Source of the DNA: Salinibacterium sp. SWN167
GTDB lineage: Bacteria; Actinomycetota; Actinomycetes; Actinomycetales; Microbacteriaceae
Reading direction: 5' to 3'
Length of the DNA stretch: 64,000 nt
Assembly: GCF_015864665.1 (NCBI RefSeq)
Contig: NZ_JADYWU010000003.1
Coordinates: forward strand, 189,399 to 253,398
Position numbers and translations under genes: made by a program. This document shows, piece after piece, positions 43,919 through 53,200 of the stretch; the first letter of the stretch is position 1; every line of letters begins with the position of its first letter. The notes beneath the pieces are model-generated. The model did no database searches and was not told where the DNA came from. It was given only the letters and a program-made list of their open reading frames with translations.

Positions 43919-45213
43919 ACTGACTCCTTTGCCGAGGGGCGTTCGAGGGATGGGCTGAATGGGGTTGAGAAGAACGGCTGCGGCGTCTGTTCCCCGCTCG
44001 CAGACGAGCGAGAACCGAGCCGTACGAGCTGCACGATCGCCCACACCAGAAGGGCGAGAAGGAGCACGTTTCGCACGGTCAGGATGGCGACCATGATGGG
44101 GTTGGCAGCCAAAAGCTGGTCATAAAAGTACGGATACACCAGTTGGGTAAGGGCGGCAATGACGAGGGCGAGCGCCGCGGGCAGCCGGAACCGAAGCGAC
44201 CCCTCGGCGCGCGCGATGAGCAGCCCAAGAACGATCGGTACCGCGAGCCAGCCAACAAACTGAGGCGAGCCGACCTTATTGACCACGATGAGCGCGGTCA
44301 CGAGGGCGAGACTCAACATCGAAAGAACGCCCAGAGTTGAGGAGCCCGCGCGCGTTGCTCTCACGCCCAGCACAGCAATAACAAGAATGACCACTCCCAG
44401 CAGCGGTGTCATGAGGGCCGCCGCGAGTTGCACTCCGGCTCCGGTCACTTGAAAAGTGAGAATCGAGGCGTCGTAGTAGATAAAAGTGTCGGGCACGCCC
44501 GCCACAGCCTGCCAAAGCCAGAACCCGGCAATCGGAGACTCAATTTGAATGCCGCGGCCTGTCTGCTCACTCACAAAGCTGAACACGTTCATCCCTGAGC
44601 CTGCCAGCAGTGCGAATACGACCACGGTGGCTGTTGTTCCCGCTGCGGCAATCGCGATAGCCCAACGATGACGCAACGTGATGAACGCCGCGAGCAGGAG
44701 CGCTGCAGGCCACACCTTGATCCAGGTGGCACACGCCAACACGATGCCTGCCGCTCGGGGGTGCCTGCTCAGCAGCCGCACTCCGACAAGCGCGACCGCC
44801 ACCGTCACCGCGTCAATGCGACCGAGCGCAATCGGTCCGAGGGCCAGCAAGAAGATCAGCCACCACCATCCGATAATCACTCCCGCGCGGGAGCGACCCC
44901 AACGGGTGAGAAACCCCAGCGCGACGAGGTTGAGGAGCATGACGAGCGCCAGCCACGTCGCCCCGATGTGGCCGATACCGAAGGTGACTGACGCGAGAAT
45001 CGGCACGATCGCGAGTAGCGGATACACCCACGGCATATCGACGCCCACCACGATGCCTGAGACATAGGCCTGCTGCGCCCAGCCTGCGTACACAATAGTG
45101 ACATCCCCAAAGGGGTTTCCGGGGCCCTGAAGGTTGAGCAAGCCCAGCAGGAGGTGCACCGCGATAAAGAGAAGCCAGAGCGCGAAGGCACTGACCGTGT
45201 GGCGGTTCAGCAC
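43915..45213 (-). CDS. GT87-like polyprenol-phosphate mannosyltransferase
   Basis: A 432-residue integral membrane protein from GTG 45213, with about ten to twelve transmembrane segments. GNPFGDVTIVYAGWAQQA near the N terminus, with an acidic residue in the first outer loop, and ACATWIKVWPAALL fit GT-C (GT87, DUF2029) mannosyltransferases that use polyprenol-linked mannose for lipomannan or arabinomannan-type glycolipids. The exact acceptor is unknown. It overlaps nnrD by seven bases and the thiamine-binding gene by four. Confidence 0.75.
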   Translation of the reverse strand: MLNRHTVSAFALWLLFIAVHLLLGLLNLQGPGNPFGDVTIVYAGWAQQAYVSGIVVGVDMPWVYPLLAIVPILASVTFGIGHIGATWLALVMLLNLVALGFLTRWGRSRAGVIIGWWWLIFLLALGPIALGRIDAVTVAVALVGVRLLSRHPRAAGIVLACATWIKVWPAALLLAAFITLRHRWAIAIAAAGTTATVVVFALLAGSGMNVFSFVSEQTGRGIQIESPIAGFWLWQAVAGVPDTFIYYDASILTFQVTGAGVQLAAALMTPLLGVVILVIAVLGVRATRAGSSTLGVLSMLSLALVTALIVVNKVGSPQFVGWLAVPIVLGLLIARAEGSLRFRLPAALALVIAALTQLVYPYFYDQLLAANPIMVAILTVRNVLLLALLVWAIVQLVRLGSRSSASGEQTPQPFFSTPFSPSLERPSAKESV

Positions 45214-46061
45214 GCTGGCGCGGGAGCAGGCGCACTGTCGCCAGCGACCGCGACAAGCTCCGCGACGATGTGAGGCACGTGAGCACACAGGTCAAGGATG
45301 GTGAGTGGTCCCCCGGCACTGGCGAGCTGCGCCGCACGACCATGAATGTACGACGCGGTAGCACCGAGCCCCACGAGCTGTGCCGGATCAGCAAGCACCG
45401 CGTCACTGTGCGTTGCGACCAGTGCCCCGAGGATGCCGCCGAGGGCGTCTCCAGCGCCAGCGGTAGCCAACCAGGCTGGTGCTGCCGCCACCGCGACCGT
45501 CGTTACTCCGTCGGTGATGTACGTCGTGTGCCCCTTGAGCAGCACGGTGCAGCCGAGTCGGGTGGCAGCGGATTCCGCCCAGTCCCGGGGTGCCGCAGCG
45601 ATCTCGTCGACAGGCTCGTCAAGCAGCCGGGAAAGTTCACGATAGTGCGGGGTGATTACGGTTGGGGTGCTCACGCGGCGAACCACGTCAAGGGCTCCCC
45701 CGTCGAGCACGAGGGGAACGTTCTGGCTCAGGGCGGCAGTGATGTGTTTTTCGGACACGGGCTCGCGATTGGCATAGTCCATGCCCGAGCCAATGAGCCA
45801 GGCCTGCACGCGACCGTCAGCCATCACCGCTTCGGGGCGACGCTGGAGGATCAGGTTTTCGGCACGCTCAGCACCGAGGTAGCGGATCATCCCGACGCCG
45901 GTTCGAGCAGCGGCTTCAACACCGATAACGGCGGCTCCCGGATACTGCGCCGACCCTGTAATCAGCCCAAGCACCCCGCGGGAATACTTGTCATCGGAGT
46001 CCTGGGGCAGAGCGATGTGACGTGCCGCCTCAGCAGCACCCCACATCGACTCAGTATCCAT
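45207..46061 (-). CDS. nnrD: ADP-dependent NAD(P)H-hydrate dehydratase
   Basis: A 284-residue ribokinase-like enzyme that repairs damaged NAD(P)HX. YSRGVLGLITGSAQYPGAAVIGVEAAARTGVGMIRY and the TAGAGDALGGILGAL motif are typical of the dehydratase domain, while the NnrE epimerase domain often fused to it is absent. ATG 46061 is preferred over the TTG at 46070. A gap of 27 bases separates it from the upstream CNNM gene. The epimerase must be encoded elsewhere. Confidence 0.9.
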   Translation of the reverse strand: MDTESMWGAAEAARHIALPQDSDDKYSRGVLGLITGSAQYPGAAVIGVEAAARTGVGMIRYLGAERAENLILQRRPEAVMADGRVQAWLIGSGMDYANREPVSEKHITAALSQNVPLVLDGGALDVVRRVSTPTVITPHYRELSRLLDEPVDEIAAAPRDWAESAATRLGCTVLLKGHTTYITDGVTTVAVAAAPAWLATAGAGDALGGILGALVATHSDAVLADPAQLVGLGATASYIHGRAAQLASAGGPLTILDLCAHVPHIVAELVAVAGDSAPAPAPAC

Positions 46062-46088
46062 GGATGTCAACGATAGTTGAGAACGCTG

Positions 46089-47123
46089 TTAGCGACGCCG
46101 GGTGGCGTCTTGAACTTCGCCCACGAGCACTTCGATGATGTCTTCGAGGAACAGCACACCGGTAGTTTCACCGGTCGCGTCGAAGCTGCGAGCAACGTGC
46201 ACTCCTGAACGACGCATTGTCGCCAGCGCATCTTCAAGGTCGGTCTCGCAGTACATCGAGATGAGCTGACGAATCCGCTTGGGCGGCACCGGCTCCGAGA
46301 ATTCGCTCTCGTCGAGGTCAATGACGTCCTTCAAATGCAAATACCCCGTGGGCTCTCCCGCGTCATTGAGCAGGATGTAGCGCGAGAATCCGCGCTGAGC
46401 GACCGCCTTTTCGAGATCGGCAGGGGTAGCGTCCTCGGGCAACGTGACGAGCCCCGACATCGGGATAGCGACATCGCGAACCTTTTTGGAGGTGAACTCG
46501 AACGCGCCGGTGAGGGTGCCACCGGCATCCATCAGCACACCTTCTCGTTTCGATTGCGCCACAATCGTGGCCACTTCGTCGAGCGTGAAGACACTGTTCG
46601 CTTCGTTCTTAGGCACGACATTGAAGAGTCGCAGGATGCCATTCGCTGTCGCGTTGAGGGCAACGATGATCGGGCGGAAGACTGTCGCGATGAACACGAG
46701 CGGCGGCGCCAGAATCAGCACCGCACGATCAGGAATCGAGAACGACAGGTTCTTCGGCACCATTTCGCCGAGCACAACGTGCAAGAACGACACGATGATC
46801 AGCGCAAGAATAAACGCGATCGTGCTGATCAGTTCTTCGCTGAGGCCAGTCAGCGCCAACGGCACCTCAAGCAAGTGGTGAATGGCCGGTTCTGACACAT
46901 TCAGAATCAGCAGCGAACACACTGTGATGCCCAATTGGCACGCCGCGAGCATAAGCGTTGCGTGTTCCATCGCCCATAGCGCGGTCTTTGCCGAGCGTGA
47001 ACCGGATGCCGCAAGCGGCTCAATCTGTGAGCGTCGTGCCGAAATGACGGCAAACTCTGCCCCGACGAAGAAGGCGTTGATGATCAGTAGAACGAAAAGC
47101 CAGATGATTCCCCAGACATCCAT
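46089..47123 (-). CDS. CNNM/CBS-domain membrane protein (HlyC/CorC family)
   Basis: A 344-residue protein with a DUF21/CNNM membrane domain (about 1-190, including NAFFVGAEFAVISARRSQIE and HVVLGEMVPKNLSF) and two CBS domains (about 210-340). No C-terminal transporter-associated CorC domain is present, unlike the partner. ATG 47123 overlaps the stop of the upstream gene (TAATG). CNNM proteins transport or regulate Mg2+ (or Na+), with CBS domains sensing ATP. Confidence 0.9.
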   Translation of the reverse strand: MDVWGIIWLFVLLIINAFFVGAEFAVISARRSQIEPLAASGSRSAKTALWAMEHATLMLAACQLGITVCSLLILNVSEPAIHHLLEVPLALTGLSEELISTIAFILALIIVSFLHVVLGEMVPKNLSFSIPDRAVLILAPPLVFIATVFRPIIVALNATANGILRLFNVVPKNEANSVFTLDEVATIVAQSKREGVLMDAGGTLTGAFEFTSKKVRDVAIPMSGLVTLPEDATPADLEKAVAQRGFSRYILLNDAGEPTGYLHLKDVIDLDESEFSEPVPPKRIRQLISMYCETDLEDALATMRRSGVHVARSFDATGETTGVLFLEDIIEVLVGEVQDATRRR

Positions 47124-48445
47124 TAGCGCACCACCTCAGCATCGCTCGTGGTGTCAATGGGATCGGGGGTAAACCTCACGCGGTCGATGCGTCGACCTTC
47201 CAGTCGTTCAATGCGGAACACTCCGCCAGCGGCGGTAATGGTGTCGCCGGTGCGCGGCACTCGGCCGAGTTCGCTCATGAGCCAACCTGCGACCGTTTCG
47301 TAAGGGCCCTCTTCGGGGACCTCAACGCCGGTGCGCTCGAGAAGCTCATCGGGGCGCAGAATTGCGGGGAAGGTGAACCAGTCACGCGAGCGCACCACAT
47401 CTGCTTTCGAACGGTCGTGCTCGTCGGACACTTCGCCGACGAGTTCTTCCACGAGGTCTTCGAGCGTGGCGACTCCGGCAGTTCCGCCGTATTCGTCAAC
47501 GACAACAGCCATTTGGTAGCCACGTCCGCGAAGTTCGGCGAGGAGGGCATCCAGTCGCATCGTTTCTGGCACCCGAAGCGCTTCGGTTTGCAGTGCAGAA
47601 ACGGGCACGTCGGCACGCTTCTTGTGCGGCACCGCAACAGCCTGCTTGATGTGCACAAAGCCCACGACATCGTCGATGCTGTCGTCGATTACGGGGAAGC
47701 GAGAGAAGCCGGTGCGCTTAGCGAGGTCAATGACGTCTTGCGCACTGTCGGTGCGGTCGATGCTGTCGACCCGCGGCCTAGGCGTCATCACGTCTTGCGC
47801 CGTGTGATCGGCAAAGGCGAGGGTGCGCGCGAGCAGGGTGGCCGTGTCCGCTTCGAGGCTGCCTTGGCTAGCCGAACGGCGAACGAGCGACGTTAGCTCC
47901 TCTGCCGTGCGTGCGCCCGAAAGTTCTTCTTTCGGTTCGATTCCCACAGAGCGGAGGATCGCATTTGCCGTGTTGTTGAGCAGGCTCACAGCAGGCTTGA
48001 ACACCGTCGTAAAAAGAACTTGGAACGGCACAACGAATTTTGCGGTGGCGCGTGGCAACGCGAGAGCGAAGTTCTTGGGAACCAGCTCGCCCACAATCAT
48101 GGAGAGCAGCGTGGCAAACGTGATGGCCAGCACGCTAGCGAGCACGACCACGACGCCGTCAGGCAGCACTTCACCGAGCGGAATCGATAGCCAAATGCTG
48201 AATGCAGGTTCGAGGGTGTAACCCGCGAGAAGAGTCGTGAGGGTGATGCCCAGTTGCGCGCTCGAAAGATGAGTCGAGGTGTGCTTGAGCGCCGCGATTA
48301 TGGGGGCAAGTCGCTTTTCGCCACGCTCTTGTCGTGACTCAAGATCGGAGCGATCGAGGTTGACGAGAGCAAATTCAGAGGCGACGAAGAAGCCAGTGCC
48401 GACAGTCAGCACGAGGCCAGCGGCGAGGAGAAGCCATTCATTCAT
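47123..48445 (-). CDS. CNNM/CBS-domain membrane protein with CorC_HlyC domain
   Basis: A 440-residue CNNM protein: DUF21 membrane domain (about 1-200, GTGFFVASEFALVNLDRSDLE, SMIVGELVPKNFAL), a CBS pair (about 215-340, ending VVDEYGGTAGVATLEDLVEE) and the C-terminal CorC/HlyC domain (about 350-430). GGAGGTGAAC precedes ATG 48445. With its shorter paralogue it may form a heterodimer in the membrane for divalent-cation handling. It is the first gene of the leftward run after guaB1. Confidence 0.92.
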   Translation of the reverse strand: MNEWLLLAAGLVLTVGTGFFVASEFALVNLDRSDLESRQERGEKRLAPIIAALKHTSTHLSSAQLGITLTTLLAGYTLEPAFSIWLSIPLGEVLPDGVVVVLASVLAITFATLLSMIVGELVPKNFALALPRATAKFVVPFQVLFTTVFKPAVSLLNNTANAILRSVGIEPKEELSGARTAEELTSLVRRSASQGSLEADTATLLARTLAFADHTAQDVMTPRPRVDSIDRTDSAQDVIDLAKRTGFSRFPVIDDSIDDVVGFVHIKQAVAVPHKKRADVPVSALQTEALRVPETMRLDALLAELRGRGYQMAVVVDEYGGTAGVATLEDLVEELVGEVSDEHDRSKADVVRSRDWFTFPAILRPDELLERTGVEVPEEGPYETVAGWLMSELGRVPRTGDTITAAGGVFRIERLEGRRIDRVRFTPDPIDTTSDAEVVR

Positions 48446-48559
48446 GACAGTTCACCTCCAGCCGCGGAGGTAGGTAGAGAACGGGCGAGAAACAGGTGAT
48501 GGTCGCACGGAGAAGGGCCCCGGCGACAACTAGAGGGAGGGTCGTCCATTATGGGCTCG

Positions 48560-48565
48560 ATTATA
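48560..48565 (-). promoter_or_regulatory. -10 box upstream of the CNNM operon
   Basis: The minus strand contains a perfect TATAAT at 48565-48560, about 115 bases upstream of the CNNM start; a matching -35 is weak. The leader would be about 110 nt and holds no riboswitch fold that I can recognise. Confidence 0.4.
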
Positions 48566-48594
48566 GGACAGATTCCTCAGTAACCACCGATGTA

Positions 48595-50031
48595 CTACCA
48601 GCTCACGGGCAGCGCCTTTCCCTCTTCGTACCCGGCAGCGGACTGGATTCCCACCAACGCCCGCTCGCGGAACTCCCTCAGAGTGGCCGCGCCAGCATAG
48701 GTGCACGAGCTGCGCACCCCCGAGGTGATCATGTCCACGAGGTCGTCGATAGACGGTCGAGCCGGGTCAAGATAAATCTTGGAGCCTGAAATTCCCTCGG
48801 CGAAGAGTTCCTTGCGAGCGAGATCATAGGCATCAAGGCCACCAAAACGGGCCCGCACTGCCTTGGTTGACGCCATCCCCCAGCTGGTTTTGTAGAGCGC
48901 ACCGGCATCATCGTGACGCAGTTCGCCAGGGGCTTCGATCGTGCCGGCAAACCACGAACCGATCATGACGGATGTCGCCCCAGCGGCGAGCGCGAGCGCA
49001 ACGTCGCGCGGGTAGCGCACCCCGCCGTCAGCCCACACGTGGGCGCCGAGTTCGCGCGCGGTTGCCGCCGTCTCGAGCACTGCGGAGAACTGCGGACGAC
49101 CGACCGCGGTCATCATGCGCGTGGTGCACATGGCGCCGGGGCCAACCCCGACCTTGATGATGGTTGCTCCTGCTTCGACAAGGTCACGTACAGCGGCGCT
49201 CGTCACTACGTTGCCTGCAACCAGCGGTACGCCGAGGTCAAGGGCGGCGACGGTTTCGATAGCCCGCACCATGCCTTCTTGGTGTCCGTGTGCGGTGTCG
49301 AGAACGAGAGCGCACGCGCCGGCGACGACGAGAGCACGAGCGCGGGCACCAACATCACCGTTAATTCCGAGGGCTGCGGCGACCGCGAGTTTACCGTCGC
49401 CGTCGAGGGCTGGAGTGTAGAGCGTGGAACGGAGCGCGCTGGTCTTACTGGTCGTTCCTGCGACCGTAGTGCCCTCAACGACCGGGGCGAAGCCGAGGCC
49501 CCGCTCGACGAGAAGGTCGAAGAGTTCGCGAGCGCTGCCGAACTCCGTGCGGTCAATCGCGTGGGCGTCGGCGCGGGCGATGTCGCCCAGAGCGGCACCG
49601 GGCATCGCCGTGGCCAGTTGTTCGGCATCCACCACACCAACGAGTTCGCCGTCGTTCTGGAGAACAACCCCGTGGCCGGGCAGCGGAGGCACCAGCAGCA
49701 GCGCTTTCTCTACTGTGTCGTTCGGGCTCAAAAAGACGGCGGAGTCGAGATCGACGGGTTGGTTTCGAACCCACGCGAGAGCCTCAGCCATGTCGTCGTC
49801 GCTGAGATCTTGCGGGAGCACGCCGAGTCCTCCGCGTCGCGCCAGACTGGCGGCCAGGCGAGGGCCGGTCACCGAGTTCATGTTGGATGCCACGAGCGGA
49901 ATGGTTGCGGGCGTTCCATCACCGGGCGCCAGCGAGACGGCCATCCGGCTGCCTACCGAGGAGTGGCTAGGCACCAAAAACACGTCGGAATAGGTCAAGT
50001 CGTGCGTGGGCGTGGTCTCGTAGAAATCCAT
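48595..50031 (-). CDS. guaB1: GuaB1-type IMP dehydrogenase family protein (GMP reductase)
   Basis: A 478-residue IMPDH/GMPR-fold protein, starting at ATG 50031 (MDFYETTPTHDLTYSDVFLVP), with CBS-like regulatory part at about 90-200 and barrel motifs SNMNSVTG, GPGAMCTTRMMTAVGRPQ (catalytic Cys) and ADGGVRYPRDVALALAAGA. This subgroup, called GuaB1 in actinobacteria, was shown in mycobacteria to be a CBS-regulated GMP reductase rather than an IMP dehydrogenase. It should convert GMP to IMP with NADPH. It diverges from kgd and sits upstream of the CNNM run. Confidence 0.9.
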   Translation of the reverse strand: MDFYETTPTHDLTYSDVFLVPSHSSVGSRMAVSLAPGDGTPATIPLVASNMNSVTGPRLAASLARRGGLGVLPQDLSDDDMAEALAWVRNQPVDLDSAVFLSPNDTVEKALLLVPPLPGHGVVLQNDGELVGVVDAEQLATAMPGAALGDIARADAHAIDRTEFGSARELFDLLVERGLGFAPVVEGTTVAGTTSKTSALRSTLYTPALDGDGKLAVAAALGINGDVGARARALVVAGACALVLDTAHGHQEGMVRAIETVAALDLGVPLVAGNVVTSAAVRDLVEAGATIIKVGVGPGAMCTTRMMTAVGRPQFSAVLETAATARELGAHVWADGGVRYPRDVALALAAGATSVMIGSWFAGTIEAPGELRHDDAGALYKTSWGMASTKAVRARFGGLDAYDLARKELFAEGISGSKIYLDPARPSIDDLVDMITSGVRSSCTYAGAATLREFRERALVGIQSAAGYEEGKALPVSW

Positions 50032-50153
50032 AGTGACGAGCCTAATTGTCACTAGAGGAAAACAATCTGCAGAAAAGTCAGGAAAATAAGGGAGATCGCC
50101 GCCTCACGGCCAGCAGACGCACAACAAAGCGATTAACATTGTCAGGGATGTCT

Positions 50154-50178
50154 GGCGCGCAGACCGCGCGCCGTTTTT
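50154..50178 (+). terminator. terminator-like hairpin in the kgd leader
   Basis: GGCGCGC (50154-50160) and GCGCGCC (50166-50172) form a perfect seven-pair GC stem around AGACC, followed directly by GTTTTT. It points toward kgd and ends 33 bases before its GTG start. A TAACAT at 50134-50139 could be a -10 box. An attenuator, or a 5' stabilising hairpin, are both possible. A palindrome GTGATCAC (50179-50186) follows at once. Confidence 0.55.
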
Positions 50179-50211
50179 GTGATCACCAGAACTGAAAGTA
50201 GGCGGTTTGAC

Positions 50212-53200
50212 GTGTCAGGCCAAGTAACCGGAACCGCAGCGGACGGAGACTCCTCGGGCGACTTCGGGGCCAACGAATGGTTGGTCGACGAGATGTACGA
50301 AAAGTACCTCGAAGACAAAAATCTAGTAGCGGAATCCTGGTGGCCCTTCTTGGAGAGCTATACGCCATCGGCAGACTTGACTCCCTCAAGTGCCGTTCCC
50401 ACGTCGACAACTCCGGATGCTCCGGCCGCAGCCCCGGCGACGACGCCGGCTGCACCGCAGTCCACCGCCGCAGCAACTCCTGCAGCTCCCGCCGCTCCCG
50501 CCGCTCCCGCGGCCCCCGCTGCAGCCTCTCCCGCCGCCGAGGCCAAGCCCTTCGTCGACGAGGCTAACCCCAGCACGGGCAGCCAGCCCATCGCTCGCAC
50601 TACGTCGATTGAGCCGAAGCCCCAGCCGATCCCGGCTGAAGCGCCGTCGACGACTCCGATTGAAACGCTCAAGGCTGAGGCCGCCGCTAAGCCCAAAACG
50701 GAGAACGTTGTTGCTCCCCTCCGTGGCGCTGCGAAGGCACTCGCGTCGAACATGGACTCAAGCCTCACGGTCCCTACCGCTACGAGTGTTCGCACGATCC
50801 CGGCGAAGCTCATGATTGACAACCGCATTGTCATCAACAACCACCTCAAGCGTGCTCGCGGTGGCAAGGTGTCGTTCACGCACCTCATCGCGTGGGCCAT
50901 TATCGAGACTCTCAAAGAGTTCCCCAGCCAGAACGTTTTTTACGACGAGCCAAATGGTAAGCCGTCTGTTGTTACTCCGGCGCACATCAACCTCGGCATC
51001 GCGATCGACATGCCGAAGCCTGATGGCACGCGCGCGCTCGTTGTTCCCGGCATCAAGAACGCCGAGACGATGGGCTTCGCCGAGTTCCTCGCCGCCTACG
51101 AAGATGTTGTGTCTCGCGCCCGCGCGAACAAGTTGACCGGGCCCGACTACATGGGCAACACGATTTCGCTCACCAACCCTGGCGGAATCGGCACCGAGCA
51201 TTCCGTTCCCCGCCTCATGCGCGGTTCGGGAACGATCGTCGGCGCCGGAGCGCTTGAATACCCGGCCGAGTTCCAGGGTGCGAGCCTTCGCACTCTCACG
51301 GAGTTGGGTATCGGCAAGACGGTTACCCTCACGAGCACCTATGACCACCGCGTCATTCAGGGTGCCGGCTCGGGTGAGTTCCTCAAGAAGATCCACGAGC
51401 GACTCATCGGTGCCAACAACTTCTACGAAGACATCTTCGCGGCGTTGCGCATCCCTTACGACCCCATTCACTGGGCCAACGACATCAACGTCGACCTCGC
51501 CGACAACATCAACAAGACGTCGCGCGTTCAGGAACTGATTAACTCGTTCCGCGTTCGTGGTCACCTCATGGCTGACACCGACCCGCTCGAGTACCGTCAG
51601 CGTTCACACCCCGACCTCGACATTTCGAGCCACGGCCTTACCTTCTGGGATCTCGACCGTGAGTTTGTCACTGGCGGTTTCGGCGGCAAGCGTCAAGCCC
51701 TGCTGCGCGAGATTCTTGGCACACTGCGTGATGCCTACTGCCGCACCGTTGGCATTGAGTACATGCACATTCAGAACCCGGAGCAGCGCCGCTGGATCCA
51801 GGATCACGTCGAGAAGCCCTACAGCAAGCCCGGCCACGACGAGCAGATGCGCATCCTTGGCAAGCTCAACGAAGCCGAAGCCTTTGAGACCTTCCTGCAG
51901 ACCAAGTACGTCGGCCAGAAGCGCTTCAGCCTTGAGGGTGGAGAGTCGACGATTGCGCTGCTGGATGCCGTCATCCAGAAAGCCGCCGAGGCCAATCTTG
52001 AAGAGGTTGCCATCGGTATGGCCCACCGTGGCCGCCTGAGCGTGCTCACGAACATCGCCGGAAAGACCTACGGTCAAATCTTCCGCGAGTTCGAGGGAAC
52101 CCAAGACCCGCGCACCGTTCAGGGTTCGGGTGACGTGAAGTACCACCTCGGCACCGAGGGCACCTTCACTGCTGCCGATGGTCGCCAGATTCCTGTCTAC
52201 CTTGCCGCTAACCCTTCACACCTTGAAGCGGTAGATGGCGTGCTTGAGGGAATCGTTCGCGCTAAGCAAGACCGTCGCCCCATTGGTTCCTACGCCGTTC
52301 TGCCCGTCATGGTTCACGGAGACGCGGCGATGGCCGGTCAGGGAATCGTTGTTGAGATCTTGCAGATGTCGCAGCTGCGTGCATACCGCACGGGTGGCAC
52401 CATCCACGTGAACATCAACAACCAGGTTGGTTTCACGACGCCGCCGAGCGAGGGCCGCACGTCGCAGTACTCGACAGATGTTGCCAAGACGGTCCAGGCA
52501 CCGATCTTCCACGTGAACGGTGACGACCCCGAAGCTGTTGTTCGCGTTGCCGAGCTCGCCTTCGCTTACCGCCAGAAGTTCCACCGCGATGTTGTGATCG
52601 ACCTCATCTGCTACCGCCGCCGTGGCCACAACGAGGGTGACGACCCCTCGATGACGCAGCCGCTCATGTACAACTTGATCGAAGCGAAGCGTTCCGTTCG
52701 AACCCTCTACACCGAGGGTCTCGTTGGTCGTGGCGACATCACTCAGGAAGAGTACGAAGCCAGCCACCAGGACTTCCAAGACCGCCTCGAGCGCGCTTTT
52801 GCCGAAACGCACGCCGCTCAGACCGGTTCGATGCCGATCCTCACCAAAGATGGCAACGGAGTTTCTGACCTCGAGCGTCCCGGCTCGCAGCGCGACGATG
52901 CGATCGGGGAGCCCATCACGACGGGTATCGACGAGAGTGTTGTTCAGCTCATTGGTGATGCGCACGCTAACCCACCGGCAAACTTCACCGTGCACAAGAA
53001 GTTGCAGGCCCTGCTGAAGAAGCGCACCGACATGAGCCGCAAGGGCGGCATCGACTGGGCTTTCGCCGAGTTGCTCGCTATCGGTTCTGTGCTTCTCGAA
53101 GGCACCCCGGTGCGTATGGCCGGTCAGGATGCTCGCCGCGGCACGTTTGTTCAGCGTCACGCTGTGCTCCACGACCGCGAAAACGGTCAAGAGTGGTTGC

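Noticed and set aside
48446-48594. Possible magnesium-sensing leader before the CNNM genes
   Set aside because: No M-box core could be recognised in the roughly 110-nt leader; only a -10 box and a ribosome site are supported.
48913-50055. A long open frame on the plus strand
   Set aside because: It mirrors guaB1 in the complement and has no recognisable domain.
50390-50560. Ala/Pro-rich repetitive stretch in kgd as a repeat element
   Set aside because: It is in frame and matches the flexible interdomain linker usual in this fusion enzyme, not a DNA repeat or mobile element.
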